Positions 16,114 to 25,260 of a stretch of DNA of 64,000 nucleotides are shown here, piece after piece. Under the pieces are notes generated by a model. The model had not been told where the DNA came from. It did no database searches and saw only the letters and a list, made by a program, of their open reading frames with translations. This DNA is from CAJXMH01 sp964001305 (GTDB lineage Bacteria; Bacteroidota; Bacteroidia; Flavobacteriales_E; Vicingaceae), in NCBI GenBank assembly GCA_964001305.1, contig CAXFAI010000042.1, positions 124,001 to 188,000 on the forward strand, in the 5' to 3' direction. A program made the position numbers and the translations under genes. The first letter of the stretch is position 1. The number at the start of each line of letters is the position of its first letter.

Positions 16114-17126
16114 TCAAAAAAGTAATTCTAACTTTAGTAATCAGTTTGCTGCTTTATTTAGGCTACCATTTCAAAAGCTTGATTTATGGCTTGCAACAAG
16201 CTAAAGGACAAGCAGAAGTACTTTGGAATGCAGAAGAAATTGAATCCTTAGTACAAAACCCTAACTTTCCTGACTCAACCAAAGCCAAATTTGATTTTAT
16301 TCAGCAAGTAAGAAAGTTTGCTCAAGAAGAAATAGGTTTAGCAGAATCAGAAAACTACACCACTTTTTACGACCAAAAAGGCAAACCAATTCTATGGGTA
16401 GTAACAGCTAGTCCTGAATTTAAAATTGAAGCTTATGAATGGGATTTTCCAATAGCAGGTAATTTTAGCTATAAGGGTTTTTTTAATTTGGCTAAAGCAA
16501 AGGCAGAATCAGAAAAGCTACAAAAAATGGGTTTTGATACTGAAATAGATGAGGTAAATGCATGGTCTACTTTGGGATGGTTTAGAGACCCTATTTTATC
16601 TTCGATGCTAAATAAAAAAGAAGGTAGGCTCGCAGAATTGATAATTCATGAATTAACTCATGCAACTATTTACATTAAGAACGACGTTCAGTTTAATGAA
16701 AACCTAGCCACATTTATTGGAAGAAAAGGTGCTGAACTATTTTTAAGAAAAACATATGGCCCTGCAACAAAAGAATTAAGTGATTATCAATTAACCTTGG
16801 AAAGAAAAGAACTTTTTAAAAAGTGGGTTTGGCAAAGCAAACAAAAACTAGATTCACTGTACAATTCATTTTCTTCAACACTTTCAACAGAAGAAAAAAG
16901 AAGATTAAAAAGTCAAGCACTTTTGGAATGTAAAAATCAATTGATGCTATCAAACTATTACTCAGATTCTTTAGAGGCAACAAAACGATTAGAAGCTTTT
17001 AAGCCTAACAATGCATTTTTCTCAGGTGTTTCTACTTATCATGCAGAACAAGATAATTTTGATCAAAAATTACAAGATGAATTTAATGGAAATTTAAAAG
17101 CATTTGTTGCATCATTTGTCAATTGA
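16110..17126 (+). CDS. Predicted membrane-anchored aminopeptidase (COG4324-like)
   Basis: The 338-residue protein opens with a hydrophobic signal or anchor (about 4-20) and carries the zinc metalloprotease motif HELTH in ELIIHELTHATIY near residue 180, with NENLATFIG following as the likely third-ligand Glu region. This matches predicted aminopeptidases of the PF10023 type. The start codon is TTG at 16110: no ATG lies near, and the signal sequence begins right there. TTG overlaps the MarC stop (TTGA), so the two genes are coupled. Substrate unknown. Confidence 0.82.
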   Translation: MIKKVILTLVISLLLYLGYHFKSLIYGLQQAKGQAEVLWNAEEIESLVQNPNFPDSTKAKFDFIQQVRKFAQEEIGLAESENYTTFYDQKGKPILWVVTASPEFKIEAYEWDFPIAGNFSYKGFFNLAKAKAESEKLQKMGFDTEIDEVNAWSTLGWFRDPILSSMLNKKEGRLAELIIHELTHATIYIKNDVQFNENLATFIGRKGAELFLRKTYGPATKELSDYQLTLERKELFKKWVWQSKQKLDSLYNSFSSTLSTEEKRRLKSQALLECKNQLMLSNYYSDSLEATKRLEAFKPNNAFFSGVSTYHAEQDNFDQKLQDEFNGNLKAFVASFVN

Positions 17127-17151
17127 ATCGCATCTTTATAAAAACAATTTT

Positions 17152-17949
17152 ATGAGTACCACAGAATCCGAATCGAAATACAATCACCTTGAAAAAATGA
17201 GTGCGGAACAAATTCTGCAAAACATTAACAAAGAAGACAAGATTGTACCTTATGCCGTTGAAAAAGTGATTCCCAATATTGCTGCGATTGTACCTAAAAT
17301 TGTAAACTGCTTGCAAGAAGGAGGACGGTTGTTTTACATGGGTGCAGGTACATCGGGCCGTTTAGGCATTGTTGACGCTTCTGAATGCCCGCCAACTTTT
17401 GGAGTTAGCCAAGACCTAGTAGTTGGATTAATAGCAGGTGGAGATGGCGCCATTAGAAAAGCAAAAGAGTTTGCGGAAGACGATGTAGAATTAGGTTGGA
17501 AAGACCTACAAGAACTGCATGTTTCAGAATTGGACTTTGTGATAGGCATAGCCGCATCAGGAACAACCCCTTATGTAGTTGGTGCATTAGAAAAATGCCG
17601 AGAAAACAACATACAAACAGCATGCATTTGTTGCAATGAAGGAAGTCCTCTTGCTGCTGCAACTGACCATCCGATAGAAGTAATTGTAGGGCCTGAATTT
17701 GTTACAGGTAGCACGAGAATGAAAGCCGGGACAGCCCAAAAACTCGTATTAAATATGATCTCAACTGCAGTGATGATTCGTTTAGGTAGAGTTAAGGGAA
17801 ATAAAATGGTAGACATGCAGTTGAGTAATAACAAGCTAATTAAAAGAGGAATTCAAATGCTAACGCAAGAACTTGATATTAGCTACGAAGAAGCGAAAGA
17901 TTTACTTGAAAAGTACGGTAGCGTTAGAAATGCAATTAGCAATTACTAG
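17152..17949 (+). CDS. murQ: MurQ, N-acetylmuramic acid 6-phosphate etherase
   Basis: MurQ cleaves the lactyl ether of MurNAc 6-phosphate during cell-wall recycling, in the cytoplasm. The 265-residue protein has the SIS sugar-phosphate fold with GAGTSGRLGIVDASECPPTF near residues 60-80, AASGTTPYV, and FVTGSTRMKAGTAQKLVLN. The frame is open 48 nt upstream inside the preceding gene, but ATG 17152 is the natural start (MSTTESESKYNHLEKMS) and leaves 25 nt of spacing. It is slightly shorter than many MurQ proteins, lacking the long C-terminal extension. No MurNAc kinase or PTS gene is adjacent. Confidence 0.92.
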   Translation: MSTTESESKYNHLEKMSAEQILQNINKEDKIVPYAVEKVIPNIAAIVPKIVNCLQEGGRLFYMGAGTSGRLGIVDASECPPTFGVSQDLVVGLIAGGDGAIRKAKEFAEDDVELGWKDLQELHVSELDFVIGIAASGTTPYVVGALEKCRENNIQTACICCNEGSPLAAATDHPIEVIVGPEFVTGSTRMKAGTAQKLVLNMISTAVMIRLGRVKGNKMVDMQLSNNKLIKRGIQMLTQELDISYEEAKDLLEKYGSVRNAISNY

Positions 17950-17982
17950 AACAAATCAACAAAATAAACGTCTGGCAGTTAT

Positions 17983-18552
17983 ATGCACGCAATAGAACCA
18001 CATTACAATTGGAGAGATTTTTACATTGCTTCAGAAGATGAACGATCGCCATTTTACGGACGTGAATACAGTGAGTTTGAATTTACCCATGCCATTTATG
18101 ACCACTTAATTCATCCACAATGGGATGAAATAGAGTCACCTACACTTTTTATTAAAATTTTAATGGCTGACTATGACGAAGGTTATGCCGTAATTGAATT
18201 AATTGGAGAATGGAACGACTTACTGCACAACGACATTATGTTTCTAAAGCGCAATATCATTGATGAACTAATACATGAACGTATTAACAAGTTTATTCTA
18301 ATTGGAGAAAACGTTTTAAATTTTCATTTCTCAGATGATTCTTACTATGAAGAATGGTTTGAAGATGTGGAAGATGGATGGATTGCTTTTATCAATTTCC
18401 GCGAACACGTAATGGAAGATTTCCAAGCTGCAAACATTGACTATTATATGGTTTCGGGCGGCAGTTTAAACGATGTAAGTTGGAGAACTTACACCCCACA
18501 AAATTTCTATCAAAAGGTAGAAGATATGGTCACTCTAAGGCTGGGAGCTTAA
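17983..18552 (+). CDS. Conserved-looking hypothetical protein, acidic and aromatic-rich
   Basis: The 189-residue product is unusually rich in Trp, Tyr, Phe, Asp and Glu (EWFEDVEDGWIAFINF, RSPFYGREYSEFEF) and has no signal peptide or membrane segment. I do not recognise a named domain; the layout looks like a small cytoplasmic alpha/beta protein. It follows murQ by 33 nt and may be co-transcribed with it. Its stop interlocks with the convergent methyltransferase stop in TTAA. The continuous open frame and protein-like composition support a real gene; function unknown. Confidence 0.75.
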   Translation: MHAIEPHYNWRDFYIASEDERSPFYGREYSEFEFTHAIYDHLIHPQWDEIESPTLFIKILMADYDEGYAVIELIGEWNDLLHNDIMFLKRNIIDELIHERINKFILIGENVLNFHFSDDSYYEEWFEDVEDGWIAFINFREHVMEDFQAANIDYYMVSGGSLNDVSWRTYTPQNFYQKVEDMVTLRLGA

Positions 18553-19220
18553 GCTTTCTCCGCACAAAAAATCAAACATTTTCTGTCTGAAGGCATTCCC
18601 ATATTGATTTGAGGAGGCTCTTTTATTTCTGTAAGTTCTATATTTACGAAGCCTACCAAATTCAACAACTCAAGAATCTCTTCTTGATCAAATAAATTAA
18701 AGTTGTACCTTGTAACAGGTAATTCTTGCATATTGTCTTTAGGCCTAATTGAAATAATTAAACGACCTGAAGGCTTCAATAGCTTTTTAAGACTTCTCAA
18801 ACCACTTTCAATATCTTTCCAGAAATAAAGGGTATTTACTGTAAAAATTTGGTTAAAAGAATCATTCTCGAATGGTAGTTGCTCAATACTTCCTTCAGAA
18901 AAAACTGCTCTACCACTACTAACAAACCTCTCATTTATGTGTAAGGCTTGCTTCACCATATCAGCTGAATAATCCAAACCGGTGTACTTAATAGACTCAT
19001 GCAGATTTAAAATATTCTGAACAAACATCCCATTGCCCATTCCTATTTCTAATATATGCTGATTCGCTTGAGGATTTAGAACAGCTAATGTATGCAAGTT
19101 CATTGCTGCATTCCCTTGATTCATCCGAAGAGCGACTTCCTCTCCAATCTCTCCTTCAGGCTTTCGCAAATGCTTTGCTAATAATTTTAAATCTTCTTCG
19201 GTCCACTGATTCCGGTTCAT
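18549..19220 (-). CDS. Class I SAM-dependent methyltransferase
   Basis: The 223-residue protein has the Rossmann methyltransferase motifs: HILEIGMGNGMFVQ (SAM loop), GLDYSADMV, LPFENDSFNQIFTVNTLYFW, and GRLIISIRPKDN. It resembles UbiE/Methyltransf_11 enzymes acting on small molecules. ATG 19220 is chosen over a TTG at 19247 because it sits 1 nt after the stop of the upstream gene and the protein begins naturally (MNRNQWTEEDLKLLAKHL). It is the last gene of the porX-tsaE-ald operon. The substrate cannot be deduced. Confidence 0.82.
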   Translation of the reverse strand: MNRNQWTEEDLKLLAKHLRKPEGEIGEEVALRMNQGNAAMNLHTLAVLNPQANQHILEIGMGNGMFVQNILNLHESIKYTGLDYSADMVKQALHINERFVSSGRAVFSEGSIEQLPFENDSFNQIFTVNTLYFWKDIESGLRSLKKLLKPSGRLIISIRPKDNMQELPVTRYNFNLFDQEEILELLNLVGFVNIELTEIKEPPQINMGMPSDRKCLIFCAEKA

Positions 19221-19221
19221 A

Positions 19222-19617
19222 TCATTCGCAATTACACGATTGCCCAATTTTTATCACCGATAAGAGTTTGACTTTTTCTTTTCCTTCACAAACCTCCCAA
19301 ATCAATTGGTAGTCTCTTTCTTTTGATTTACTGTCCAATCGATAAACAGGACAAGGCTTTGCTTTTACATTACTTTCTTTAAAATTTACAGAACTAACTT
19401 CTTTTAATTCAATAAGTTGCTCATCACTAATTTGCAAACAAGCCATTTGACAAGCAGCTCTTTCTGAAATACTTACAGTTGAGCTATCAATAGCAGTCAA
19501 CACTCTAGACTCTGGGGTCCAAGAAGTCCAATCACGAGAACCAAAAAATACCATAACCAAAATAAGGCCTAAACCTACTCCAACTAAAAAAAGTCTAAAT
19601 CTTCTCCAAAATCCCAT
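19222..19617 (-). CDS. Small membrane-anchored protein, possibly DUF4258-like
   Basis: The 131-residue protein starts with FWRRFRLFLVGVGLGLILVMVFFG, one membrane anchor at about residues 8-25, then an extracytoplasmic domain with several cysteines (ACQMACLQIS, KAKPCPVY, WEVCEG, GQSCNCE). The arrangement resembles DUF4258-type proteins of Bacteroidota as I recall them, but that label is uncertain. The cysteines could form disulfides or bind a metal. It lies 9 nt after ald and 1 nt before the methyltransferase, inside the operon. Function unknown. Confidence 0.7.
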   Translation of the reverse strand: MGFWRRFRLFLVGVGLGLILVMVFFGSRDWTSWTPESRVLTAIDSSTVSISERAACQMACLQISDEQLIELKEVSSVNFKESNVKAKPCPVYRLDSKSKERDYQLIWEVCEGKEKVKLLSVIKIGQSCNCE

Positions 19618-19626
19618 GCTGTAAAA

Positions 19627-20844
19627 TTAAATAGCGGCTAACAATAAATCGAGGTCTTTATATGGTAATCTAAAATATTCTGCCAAATATCGATTGGTTA
19701 ACATTCCTCTGTATAAATAAATTCCTGAACGGATAGAATAAGTATGTCTAACACATTGCTCTACTCCACCACCTTCTCCTAAACTTAAAATTACTGGTGC
19801 AAACAAGTTACTCAATGCATAAGAAGCTGTTCTTGCTACTCTTGATGCAATATTTGGAACGCAATAATGGGTTACCCCATGCAAATTAAATGTTGGATTT
19901 GAATGAGTAGTTACTTTAGAAGTCTCAAAACATCCACCTTGATCAATACTGACATCAACAATTACAGAGCCTTCCTGCATTTGTTGAACCATCTCCTCAG
20001 TAACTACTACTGGGCATCTACCACTTTCAGAACGAATTGCACCAATAGCAACATCAGCTGTTTTTAAAGCTGCTTCAATTACCTTAGGCTGCAATGTTGA
20101 TGTAAAAACACGACTTCCTATTCCATCTTGCAACCTTCGTAATTTAGAGGTATTATTACTAAATACCTTTACAGATGCTCCCAAACCTAGTGCTGCTCTC
20201 GCAGCAAATTCAGCTACAGCACCTGCTCCAAAAATGACTACCTCAGTTGGCTTCACCCCAGAAATTCCTCCTAGCATGTGGCCATTACCCCCGTTCACAT
20301 TACTTAAATATTCTGCTGCAATTAAAATTGAAGTGTTTCCTGCTATTTCACTCATCGCGCGAATGACAGGAAACCTACCACTATTATCTGTTACATATTC
20401 GTAAGCAATTGCTGTAATCTTTTTATCAATTTGCTTTTGAAGAAAATTCTTTGGTTGAACTGGCAATTGCAATGCTGAAATAAGAGTTTGTCCTCTTTGC
20501 ATTAAATCAATTTCCTCATGAGATAAGGGTTCTACTTTTAAAATGATATCCGCTTTAAAAACATCTTCTCTTGAGTATGCAACGGTAGCTCCTGCTTCAC
20601 TATAATCATGATCGGAGAAGTTTGCCTTTTCCCCAGCCTTGGTTTCTATAACAACTTGATGACCATTATTTACTAAAAGCTCAACATCTTGTGGAACTAA
20701 TGGAACCCGCTTTTCTTGTAAAGAAGTTTCCTTGGGAATTCCTATAAATAAATTGCTTTGTTTTTTTCTTACTTCCGCTCTTTCTTCCTGGGGAAGCATT
20801 TTGGTTGCCGATTGAGCTAGTGATTTTACAACATCTTCAGCCAT
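19627..20844 (-). CDS. ald: Alanine dehydrogenase / transhydrogenase alpha-like NAD enzyme
   Basis: The 405-residue protein has the AlaDh/PNT N-terminal domain (IGIPKETSLQEKRVPLVPQDV, with the substrate lysine region ILKVEPLSHEE) and the NAD Rossmann domain (VVIFGAGAVAEFAARAALGLGASVKVF), then TFNLHGVTHYCVPNIASRVARTASYALSN. Alanine dehydrogenase interconverts alanine and pyruvate plus ammonia with NAD. ATG 20844 is taken over one at 20850 because it overlaps tsaE least (8 nt). A transhydrogenase alpha subunit is less likely, since no PntB gene follows. It is a 5-gene operon member. Confidence 0.88.
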   Translation of the reverse strand: MAEDVVKSLAQSATKMLPQEERAEVRKKQSNLFIGIPKETSLQEKRVPLVPQDVELLVNNGHQVVIETKAGEKANFSDHDYSEAGATVAYSREDVFKADIILKVEPLSHEEIDLMQRGQTLISALQLPVQPKNFLQKQIDKKITAIAYEYVTDNSGRFPVIRAMSEIAGNTSILIAAEYLSNVNGGNGHMLGGISGVKPTEVVIFGAGAVAEFAARAALGLGASVKVFSNNTSKLRRLQDGIGSRVFTSTLQPKVIEAALKTADVAIGAIRSESGRCPVVVTEEMVQQMQEGSVIVDVSIDQGGCFETSKVTTHSNPTFNLHGVTHYCVPNIASRVARTASYALSNLFAPVILSLGEGGGVEQCVRHTYSIRSGIYLYRGMLTNRYLAEYFRLPYKDLDLLLAAI

Positions 20845-21274
20845 GGTCATTTGTGGTTAGTATATACTCTCTTCCTTCTCCTTTCAAAGATATGTTAACT
20901 TCTAGATATTTTTCTGGTAGAATCTCTTCAATCATCTCTGGCCATTCAATTAAACAAACATTTCCACTTTCAAAATACTCCTCTATTCCCATATCAAAAG
21001 CCTCTTCTACATCTTTAATTCTATAAAAATCAAAATGATATATTATTTCATTCTGAGTTGTTTCGTACTCATTAACCAAAGAAAAAGTGGGTGAGCTAAC
21101 CGTACTTTGAACTCCCAGCAATTTACACAAATTTTTAATCAGACTTGTCTTTCCAGCGCCAAGATTACCTTTAAACAAGATAATTCGATAATCAGAAAAC
21201 TGACTTAAGATACATTCAGAAATTTGACTTAAATTATCCGTGCCAGAACAATATAAACTCAGAGCTGACTTCAC
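20837..21274 (-). CDS. tsaE: TsaE, tRNA threonylcarbamoyladenosine biosynthesis ATPase
   Basis: TsaE is the small ATPase that works with TsaB, TsaC and TsaD to make t6A37 in tRNAs. The 145-residue protein has the P-loop FKGNLGAGKTSLIK at about residues 34-47, SSPTFSLVNEYE, and the YHFDFYRIKDVEE segment that is typical of TsaE, then the IEWPEMIEEILPE motif. Its ATG overlaps the porX stop as ATGA. The TsaE partners are not in the window. Confidence 0.93.
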   Translation of the reverse strand: MKSALSLYCSGTDNLSQISECILSQFSDYRIILFKGNLGAGKTSLIKNLCKLLGVQSTVSSPTFSLVNEYETTQNEIIYHFDFYRIKDVEEAFDMGIEEYFESGNVCLIEWPEMIEEILPEKYLEVNISLKGEGREYILTTNDHG

Positions 21275-22824
21275 TTTTTAGGACTCAAAGTTACCACCGG
21301 AATCATCATTTCCTCTAGTGAAATTCCACCGTGTTGAAATGTATTTCTATAATACTGAACGTAGTGATTAAAGTTATTAGGGTAAGCAAAAAAGAAATCA
21401 TTCTTTGCAAAAATGAAGCTTTGGCTAACATTCACTTTTGGTAAAAAAACACTAGAGGGATTCGATATAGCAAAGACATCATTGTCTTCAAAACTGAGAT
21501 TTTTACCTTGTTTATACCTCAAGTTAGTATTAACTGATTTATCTCCAATAACTTTTGATGGTTCTTTCACTTTTATAGAACCATGATCTGTTGTAATAAT
21601 CACTTTACCACCTCGATTGGCAATTTCTTTTAACGCATCTTTTAAAGGTGAATGTTCAAACCAAGAAAGCGTTAACGAGCGATAAGCCGATTCATCTTCT
21701 GCCAGCTCTTTAATAATATCTGTATCTGTTCTGGCATGAGAAAGCATATCAATGAAATTATAAACAATTACATTGAATGCATTATGCATTTGATTCGGAA
21801 TATCACTTACTACTTTACGGCCATAGCTTGGGTTTAATACTTTATTGTAACTAAATCGAGTGTCCTTTCCTAAACGTTTTAGTTGTGCTTCTAAAAGCTC
21901 TTTTTCATGTAAATTTTTACCTCCTTCATCCTCATCATTACTCCATAAATTTGGATATAACTTCTCGATTTCAGCAGGCATTAAACCTGAAAAAAGTGCA
22001 TTTCTTGCATATTGAGTAGTGGTAGGTAAAATACTCAAGTAATTTCCTTCATCTTCTATCCAAAAGTATTCTTCAACCAAAGGCTTTATAAGCTGCCATT
22101 GGTCCAATCTTAAATTGTCAATAACGATTAAAAAAACAGTCCCTTCAGGTTGAATTAGTGGATATACTTTTTCTTTAAATACGGTATGGCTCATCAAAGG
22201 AGCTTGCTCTGGCTCATTTAACCAGTCGGTATATTCATCTTCAATAAACTTGCTAAAAAGGTTATTGGCCTCACTTTTTTGAGTCTCTAGAATATCAGCC
22301 ATTCCTTCATTGTCGGACTTCTCAAGCTCTAACTCCCAATAGATTAATTTTTTGTACACCTCTTCCCATTCTTCAAATGTCATATTGTGGTGCAAGCTCA
22401 TCCCAATATTTCGAAAAGCTTGTTGGTATGCAATGGTTGTTCGCTCACTAACAAGCTTAGCTGTGTCTAGGTGCTTCTTTAAGGTTAAAAGAATTTGATT
22501 TGGATTTACTGGCTTAATTAAATAATCAGAAATTTTAGAACCAATGGCTTCTTCCATGATACTTTCTTCCTCGCTTTTGGTAATCATTATCACAGGAAGT
22601 GATGGATAATTGGCTTTAATCTCACTTAAAGTTTCTAAGCCAGACAAACCTGGCATATTTTCATCCAGAAAAACAATATCAAATCGTTGTTCATTAATCA
22701 AATCTAAAGCTTCACTCCCACTAGTTGCAGGCACCACTTCATAGCCTTTATCTTTCAAAAAAATTAGATGAGGCTTTAACAATTCAATTTCATCATCAGC
22801 CCATAGTATTCTTATATTCGTCAT
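21271..22824 (-). CDS. porX: PorX-like response regulator with PglZ phosphatase domain
   Basis: The 517-residue protein has an N-terminal receiver domain (1-125) with acidic Asp10/Asp11, the phosphoacceptor Asp54 in IVFLDENMPG and the conserved MITKSEE lysine, a helical linker (about 130-205), and a PglZ domain of the alkaline phosphatase superfamily (IVIDNLRLDQW, SILPTTTQYARNALFSG, VIVYNFIDMLSH, VIITTDHGSIKV). This layout is that of PorX, known to act with the histidine kinase PorY in controlling type IX secretion in Porphyromonas and Flavobacterium. PorY and type IX core genes are not here. It heads the operon with tsaE and ald. Confidence 0.92.
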   Translation of the reverse strand: MTNIRILWADDEIELLKPHLIFLKDKGYEVVPATSGSEALDLINEQRFDIVFLDENMPGLSGLETLSEIKANYPSLPVIMITKSEEESIMEEAIGSKISDYLIKPVNPNQILLTLKKHLDTAKLVSERTTIAYQQAFRNIGMSLHHNMTFEEWEEVYKKLIYWELELEKSDNEGMADILETQKSEANNLFSKFIEDEYTDWLNEPEQAPLMSHTVFKEKVYPLIQPEGTVFLIVIDNLRLDQWQLIKPLVEEYFWIEDEGNYLSILPTTTQYARNALFSGLMPAEIEKLYPNLWSNDEDEGGKNLHEKELLEAQLKRLGKDTRFSYNKVLNPSYGRKVVSDIPNQMHNAFNVIVYNFIDMLSHARTDTDIIKELAEDESAYRSLTLSWFEHSPLKDALKEIANRGGKVIITTDHGSIKVKEPSKVIGDKSVNTNLRYKQGKNLSFEDNDVFAISNPSSVFLPKVNVSQSFIFAKNDFFFAYPNNFNHYVQYYRNTFQHGGISLEEMMIPVVTLSPKK

Positions 22825-22908
22825 TTCATTTTAGTTGGTATAGCAAATTCGAGCATTTTATTTAGCTCATCCAAATTCAATCACATAAAATTAGTTAATC
22901 GCAAAAAA

Positions 22909-24177
22909 TTGAACACGGATTCCTTCAATAAGAAAAAGATAATTAACGACCCGGTTTATGGATTTATTTCTCTTCCTTACAACTTGGTTTTTGACATTAT
23001 AGAGCACCCTTATTTTCAACGCCTTAGAAGAATAAAACAATTAGGCTTAACACATTTGGTTTATCCTGGTGCTTTGCACACCCGCTTTCATCATGCATTA
23101 GGGGCCATGCATATTACCCTTAAAGCTATTGATGTCATTCGCTCAAAAGGTCATAAAATAAGTAAGAAAGAAGCAAAAGCAACTGCTCTAGGAATTTTGC
23201 TTCATGATATAGGACATGGTCCTTTTTCACATGCTTTAGAGTATAGCATTGTAAAAAATGTTACCCATGAAGACATTTCAACCTTTTTCATGCAAAAGCT
23301 GAATAAGGAATTCAATGGAAAGTTAGATTTAGCCATTAAAATATTCGAAAACAACTACCCTGAAAAACCCTTTTTACATCAGCTTATTTCCTCTCAATTA
23401 GATATGGACCGTCTGGATTATTTAAAAAGAGATAGCTTTTTTACTGGAGTTTCAGAAGGGGTAATCAATGCAGACCGCATCATATCTATGCTAAATGTTA
23501 AAGATGGGCATTTGTGTGTGGAAGCCAAAGGGATTTATTCCATTGAAAAATTCATTATTGCAAGGCGCTTAATGTATTGGCAAGTTTATTTACACAAAAC
23601 CGTTTTGTCCGCTGAAAACTTGGTGGTTCGTATCCTAAAACGAGCCAAAGAATTAGCGCACCAAGGAGAAGCACTTTTCTGTACACAATCGCTCAACTAC
23701 TTTCTATATCATGAAGTGGATAAAGTACAGTTCGCTGAAAAGCCTGAAATTTTAGAGCACTTTTCCAAACTTGATGACTTCGACATTACTTCTGCTATAA
23801 AGGAATGGCAAAATCATGATGATAAGACATTGTCTAGTTTATGCAAATCACTTTTGAATCGAAACTTATTCAAAATTCAACTCAGTGATTCTCCGATTGA
23901 GGTTCATGAAATTGAAAAGGCAAAAGCTGCTGTTAATCAATATTTGAAAGATAACACTGTTTTAGATTACTTCGTATTTACAGGCGCTATTGAAAACAAT
24001 GCTTACCAGCCGAAGCAAGACAAAATAAATCTTCTCTATAAAGACGGTTCAATCAAAGACATAGCTTTAGCTGCAGATCAATTAAACATTAGTGTTTTAT
24101 CTGAACCAGTGAGGAAGTATTTTTTGTGTTATCCCAAACAACCTATGGTTAATAACTTGAAAAATTCGGGGCTATAA
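22909..24177 (+). CDS. HD domain phosphohydrolase (dGTPase/SAMHD1-like)
   Basis: The 422-residue protein has the HD metal-site motifs: HTRFHHALGAMH (His57, His61), LLHDIGHGPFSHALE (His99-Asp100) and SSQLDMDRLDYLKRDSFFTGV, which places the last Asp ligand and is typical of the SAMHD1/dGTPase-like branch. Known relatives hydrolyse deoxynucleotides or nucleotide messengers; the substrate here is unknown. The start is TTG 22909: no ATG occurs near, and the family motif NDPVYGFI begins at residue 14, leaving the usual short lead. It lies divergent from porX, and an inverted repeat separates it from lpxD. Confidence 0.85.
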   Translation: MNTDSFNKKKIINDPVYGFISLPYNLVFDIIEHPYFQRLRRIKQLGLTHLVYPGALHTRFHHALGAMHITLKAIDVIRSKGHKISKKEAKATALGILLHDIGHGPFSHALEYSIVKNVTHEDISTFFMQKLNKEFNGKLDLAIKIFENNYPEKPFLHQLISSQLDMDRLDYLKRDSFFTGVSEGVINADRIISMLNVKDGHLCVEAKGIYSIEKFIIARRLMYWQVYLHKTVLSAENLVVRILKRAKELAHQGEALFCTQSLNYFLYHEVDKVQFAEKPEILEHFSKLDDFDITSAIKEWQNHDDKTLSSLCKSLLNRNLFKIQLSDSPIEVHEIEKAKAAVNQYLKDNTVLDYFVFTGAIENNAYQPKQDKINLLYKDGSIKDIALAADQLNISVLSEPVRKYFLCYPKQPMVNNLKNSGL

Positions 24178-24180
24178 GAG

Positions 24181-24207
24181 GCCTCAAATAATTGTTATTT
24201 TTGAGGC
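24181..24207. repeat. Imperfect inverted repeat over the lpxD promoter
   Basis: GCCTCAAATAA and TTATTTTTGAGGC form a stem with two extra T residues on the right, separated by 3 nt. The right arm contains the predicted lpxD -7 element TATTTTTG and ends at the lpxD ATG. There is no following T-run, so a terminator for the upstream gene is doubtful; an operator or a chance hairpin are alternatives. Confidence 0.4.
24196..24203 (+). promoter_or_regulatory. Predicted -7 element of the lpx operon
   Basis: TATTTTTG matches TAnnTTTG exactly. Its final G is only 4 nt before the lpxD ATG at 24208, so transcription should begin at or very near the start codon. A correct -33 element is not evident. Confidence 0.5.
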
Positions 24208-25260
24208 ATGAAATTTACAGCCCGCCAAATCTCTGACATTTTACAAGGCACCATAGAGGGCAACCCAGACGCAGAAGTTTCTTCAGTTTCAAAAATTGAA
24301 GAAGGCAAAAATGGGAGTATTTCCTTTTTAGCTAATCCAAAATATGCTGAATACCTTTATGAAACAGATGCTTCAATTGTTATTCTGAATAAAGATTTTA
24401 AGCTTGAAAAAAACACAAAAGACTCCTTAACGCTAATTCGTGTTGAAGATGCTTATCAATGTTTTGGTCAATTGCTTGAAATGTACAATCAGGTAAAAAA
24501 CAATAAGCTTGGCATTTCGGAACATGCGCATATTGCTGAATCTAGCCAATTAGGCGAAAATTGCTACATTGGAGATTTTGCAAGCATTGGAGAAAATGTT
24601 TCCATTGGGAAAAATGTAAAAATCTTCCCCAATTCCACCATTGGTGACAACGTTAAGATTGGTGATAACACCCTAATTTTCTCAGGGGTAACTATCTATT
24701 CAGAAACAGTCATTGGTGACTCTTGTATTATACATGCGGGAGTAACTTTGGGCGCCGATGGATTTGGATTTGCCCCTAATAGTGAAAACAATTATAAAAA
24801 AGTTGCGCAGATTGGAAATGTGATTATTGAAGATCATGTTGAAATTGGAGCAAATACAAGCATAGATAGAGCAACTCTTGGTTCAACCATCATTCGAAAA
24901 GGAGTAAAGTTGGACAACTTAATACAAGTAGCTCACAATGTTGAAATTGGAGAAAACACTGTAATAGCTGCTCAAACAGGTGTAGCAGGTTCTACCAAAA
25001 TTGGAAAAAACTGTATGATTGGTGGCCAAGTTGGAATAGTTGGTCATATAAAAATTGCTGATGGTGTTAAAATTGCTGCTCAAAGTGGAATTGGGAATAG
25101 CATAGAAGAAGAAAACAGCATCGTTCAAGGCTCACCTGCCATTGGCATTGGAGACTTTAAACGTTCATATGTAATGTTTAGAAATCTTCCGGACATGATG
25201 TCAAAAATCAATCAATTAGAAAAAGAACTTCAAGAATTGAAATCATCGCATTTGAAATAA
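24208..25260 (+). CDS. lpxD: LpxD, UDP-3-O-acylglucosamine N-acyltransferase
   Basis: LpxD adds the second acyl chain to UDP-3-O-acylglucosamine, step three of lipid A synthesis, in the cytoplasm using acyl-ACP. The 350-residue protein has the N-terminal uridine-binding domain (about 1-100), a left-handed beta-helix of hexapeptide repeats (IGENVSIGKNVKIFPNSTIG), the catalytic His in NLIQVAHNVEIG, and a C-terminal helical tail (NLPDMMSKINQLEKELQELK). It is first in a run with lpxC-fabZ directly adjacent (no spacer) and lpxA next. A second LpxD-like gene lies at 28660, so this one, by context, is the main enzyme. Confidence 0.95.
   Translation: MKFTARQISDILQGTIEGNPDAEVSSVSKIEEGKNGSISFLANPKYAEYLYETDASIVILNKDFKLEKNTKDSLTLIRVEDAYQCFGQLLEMYNQVKNNKLGISEHAHIAESSQLGENCYIGDFASIGENVSIGKNVKIFPNSTIGDNVKIGDNTLIFSGVTIYSETVIGDSCIIHAGVTLGADGFGFAPNSENNYKKVAQIGNVIIEDHVEIGANTSIDRATLGSTIIRKGVKLDNLIQVAHNVEIGENTVIAAQTGVAGSTKIGKNCMIGGQVGIVGHIKIADGVKIAAQSGIGNSIEEENSIVQGSPAIGIGDFKRSYVMFRNLPDMMSKINQLEKELQELKSSHLK

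Noticed and set aside
24181..24207. Inverted repeat before lpxD as a Rho-independent terminator
   Set aside because: No T-run follows on either strand and the stem has a two-base bulge; kept only as a repeat of unknown role.
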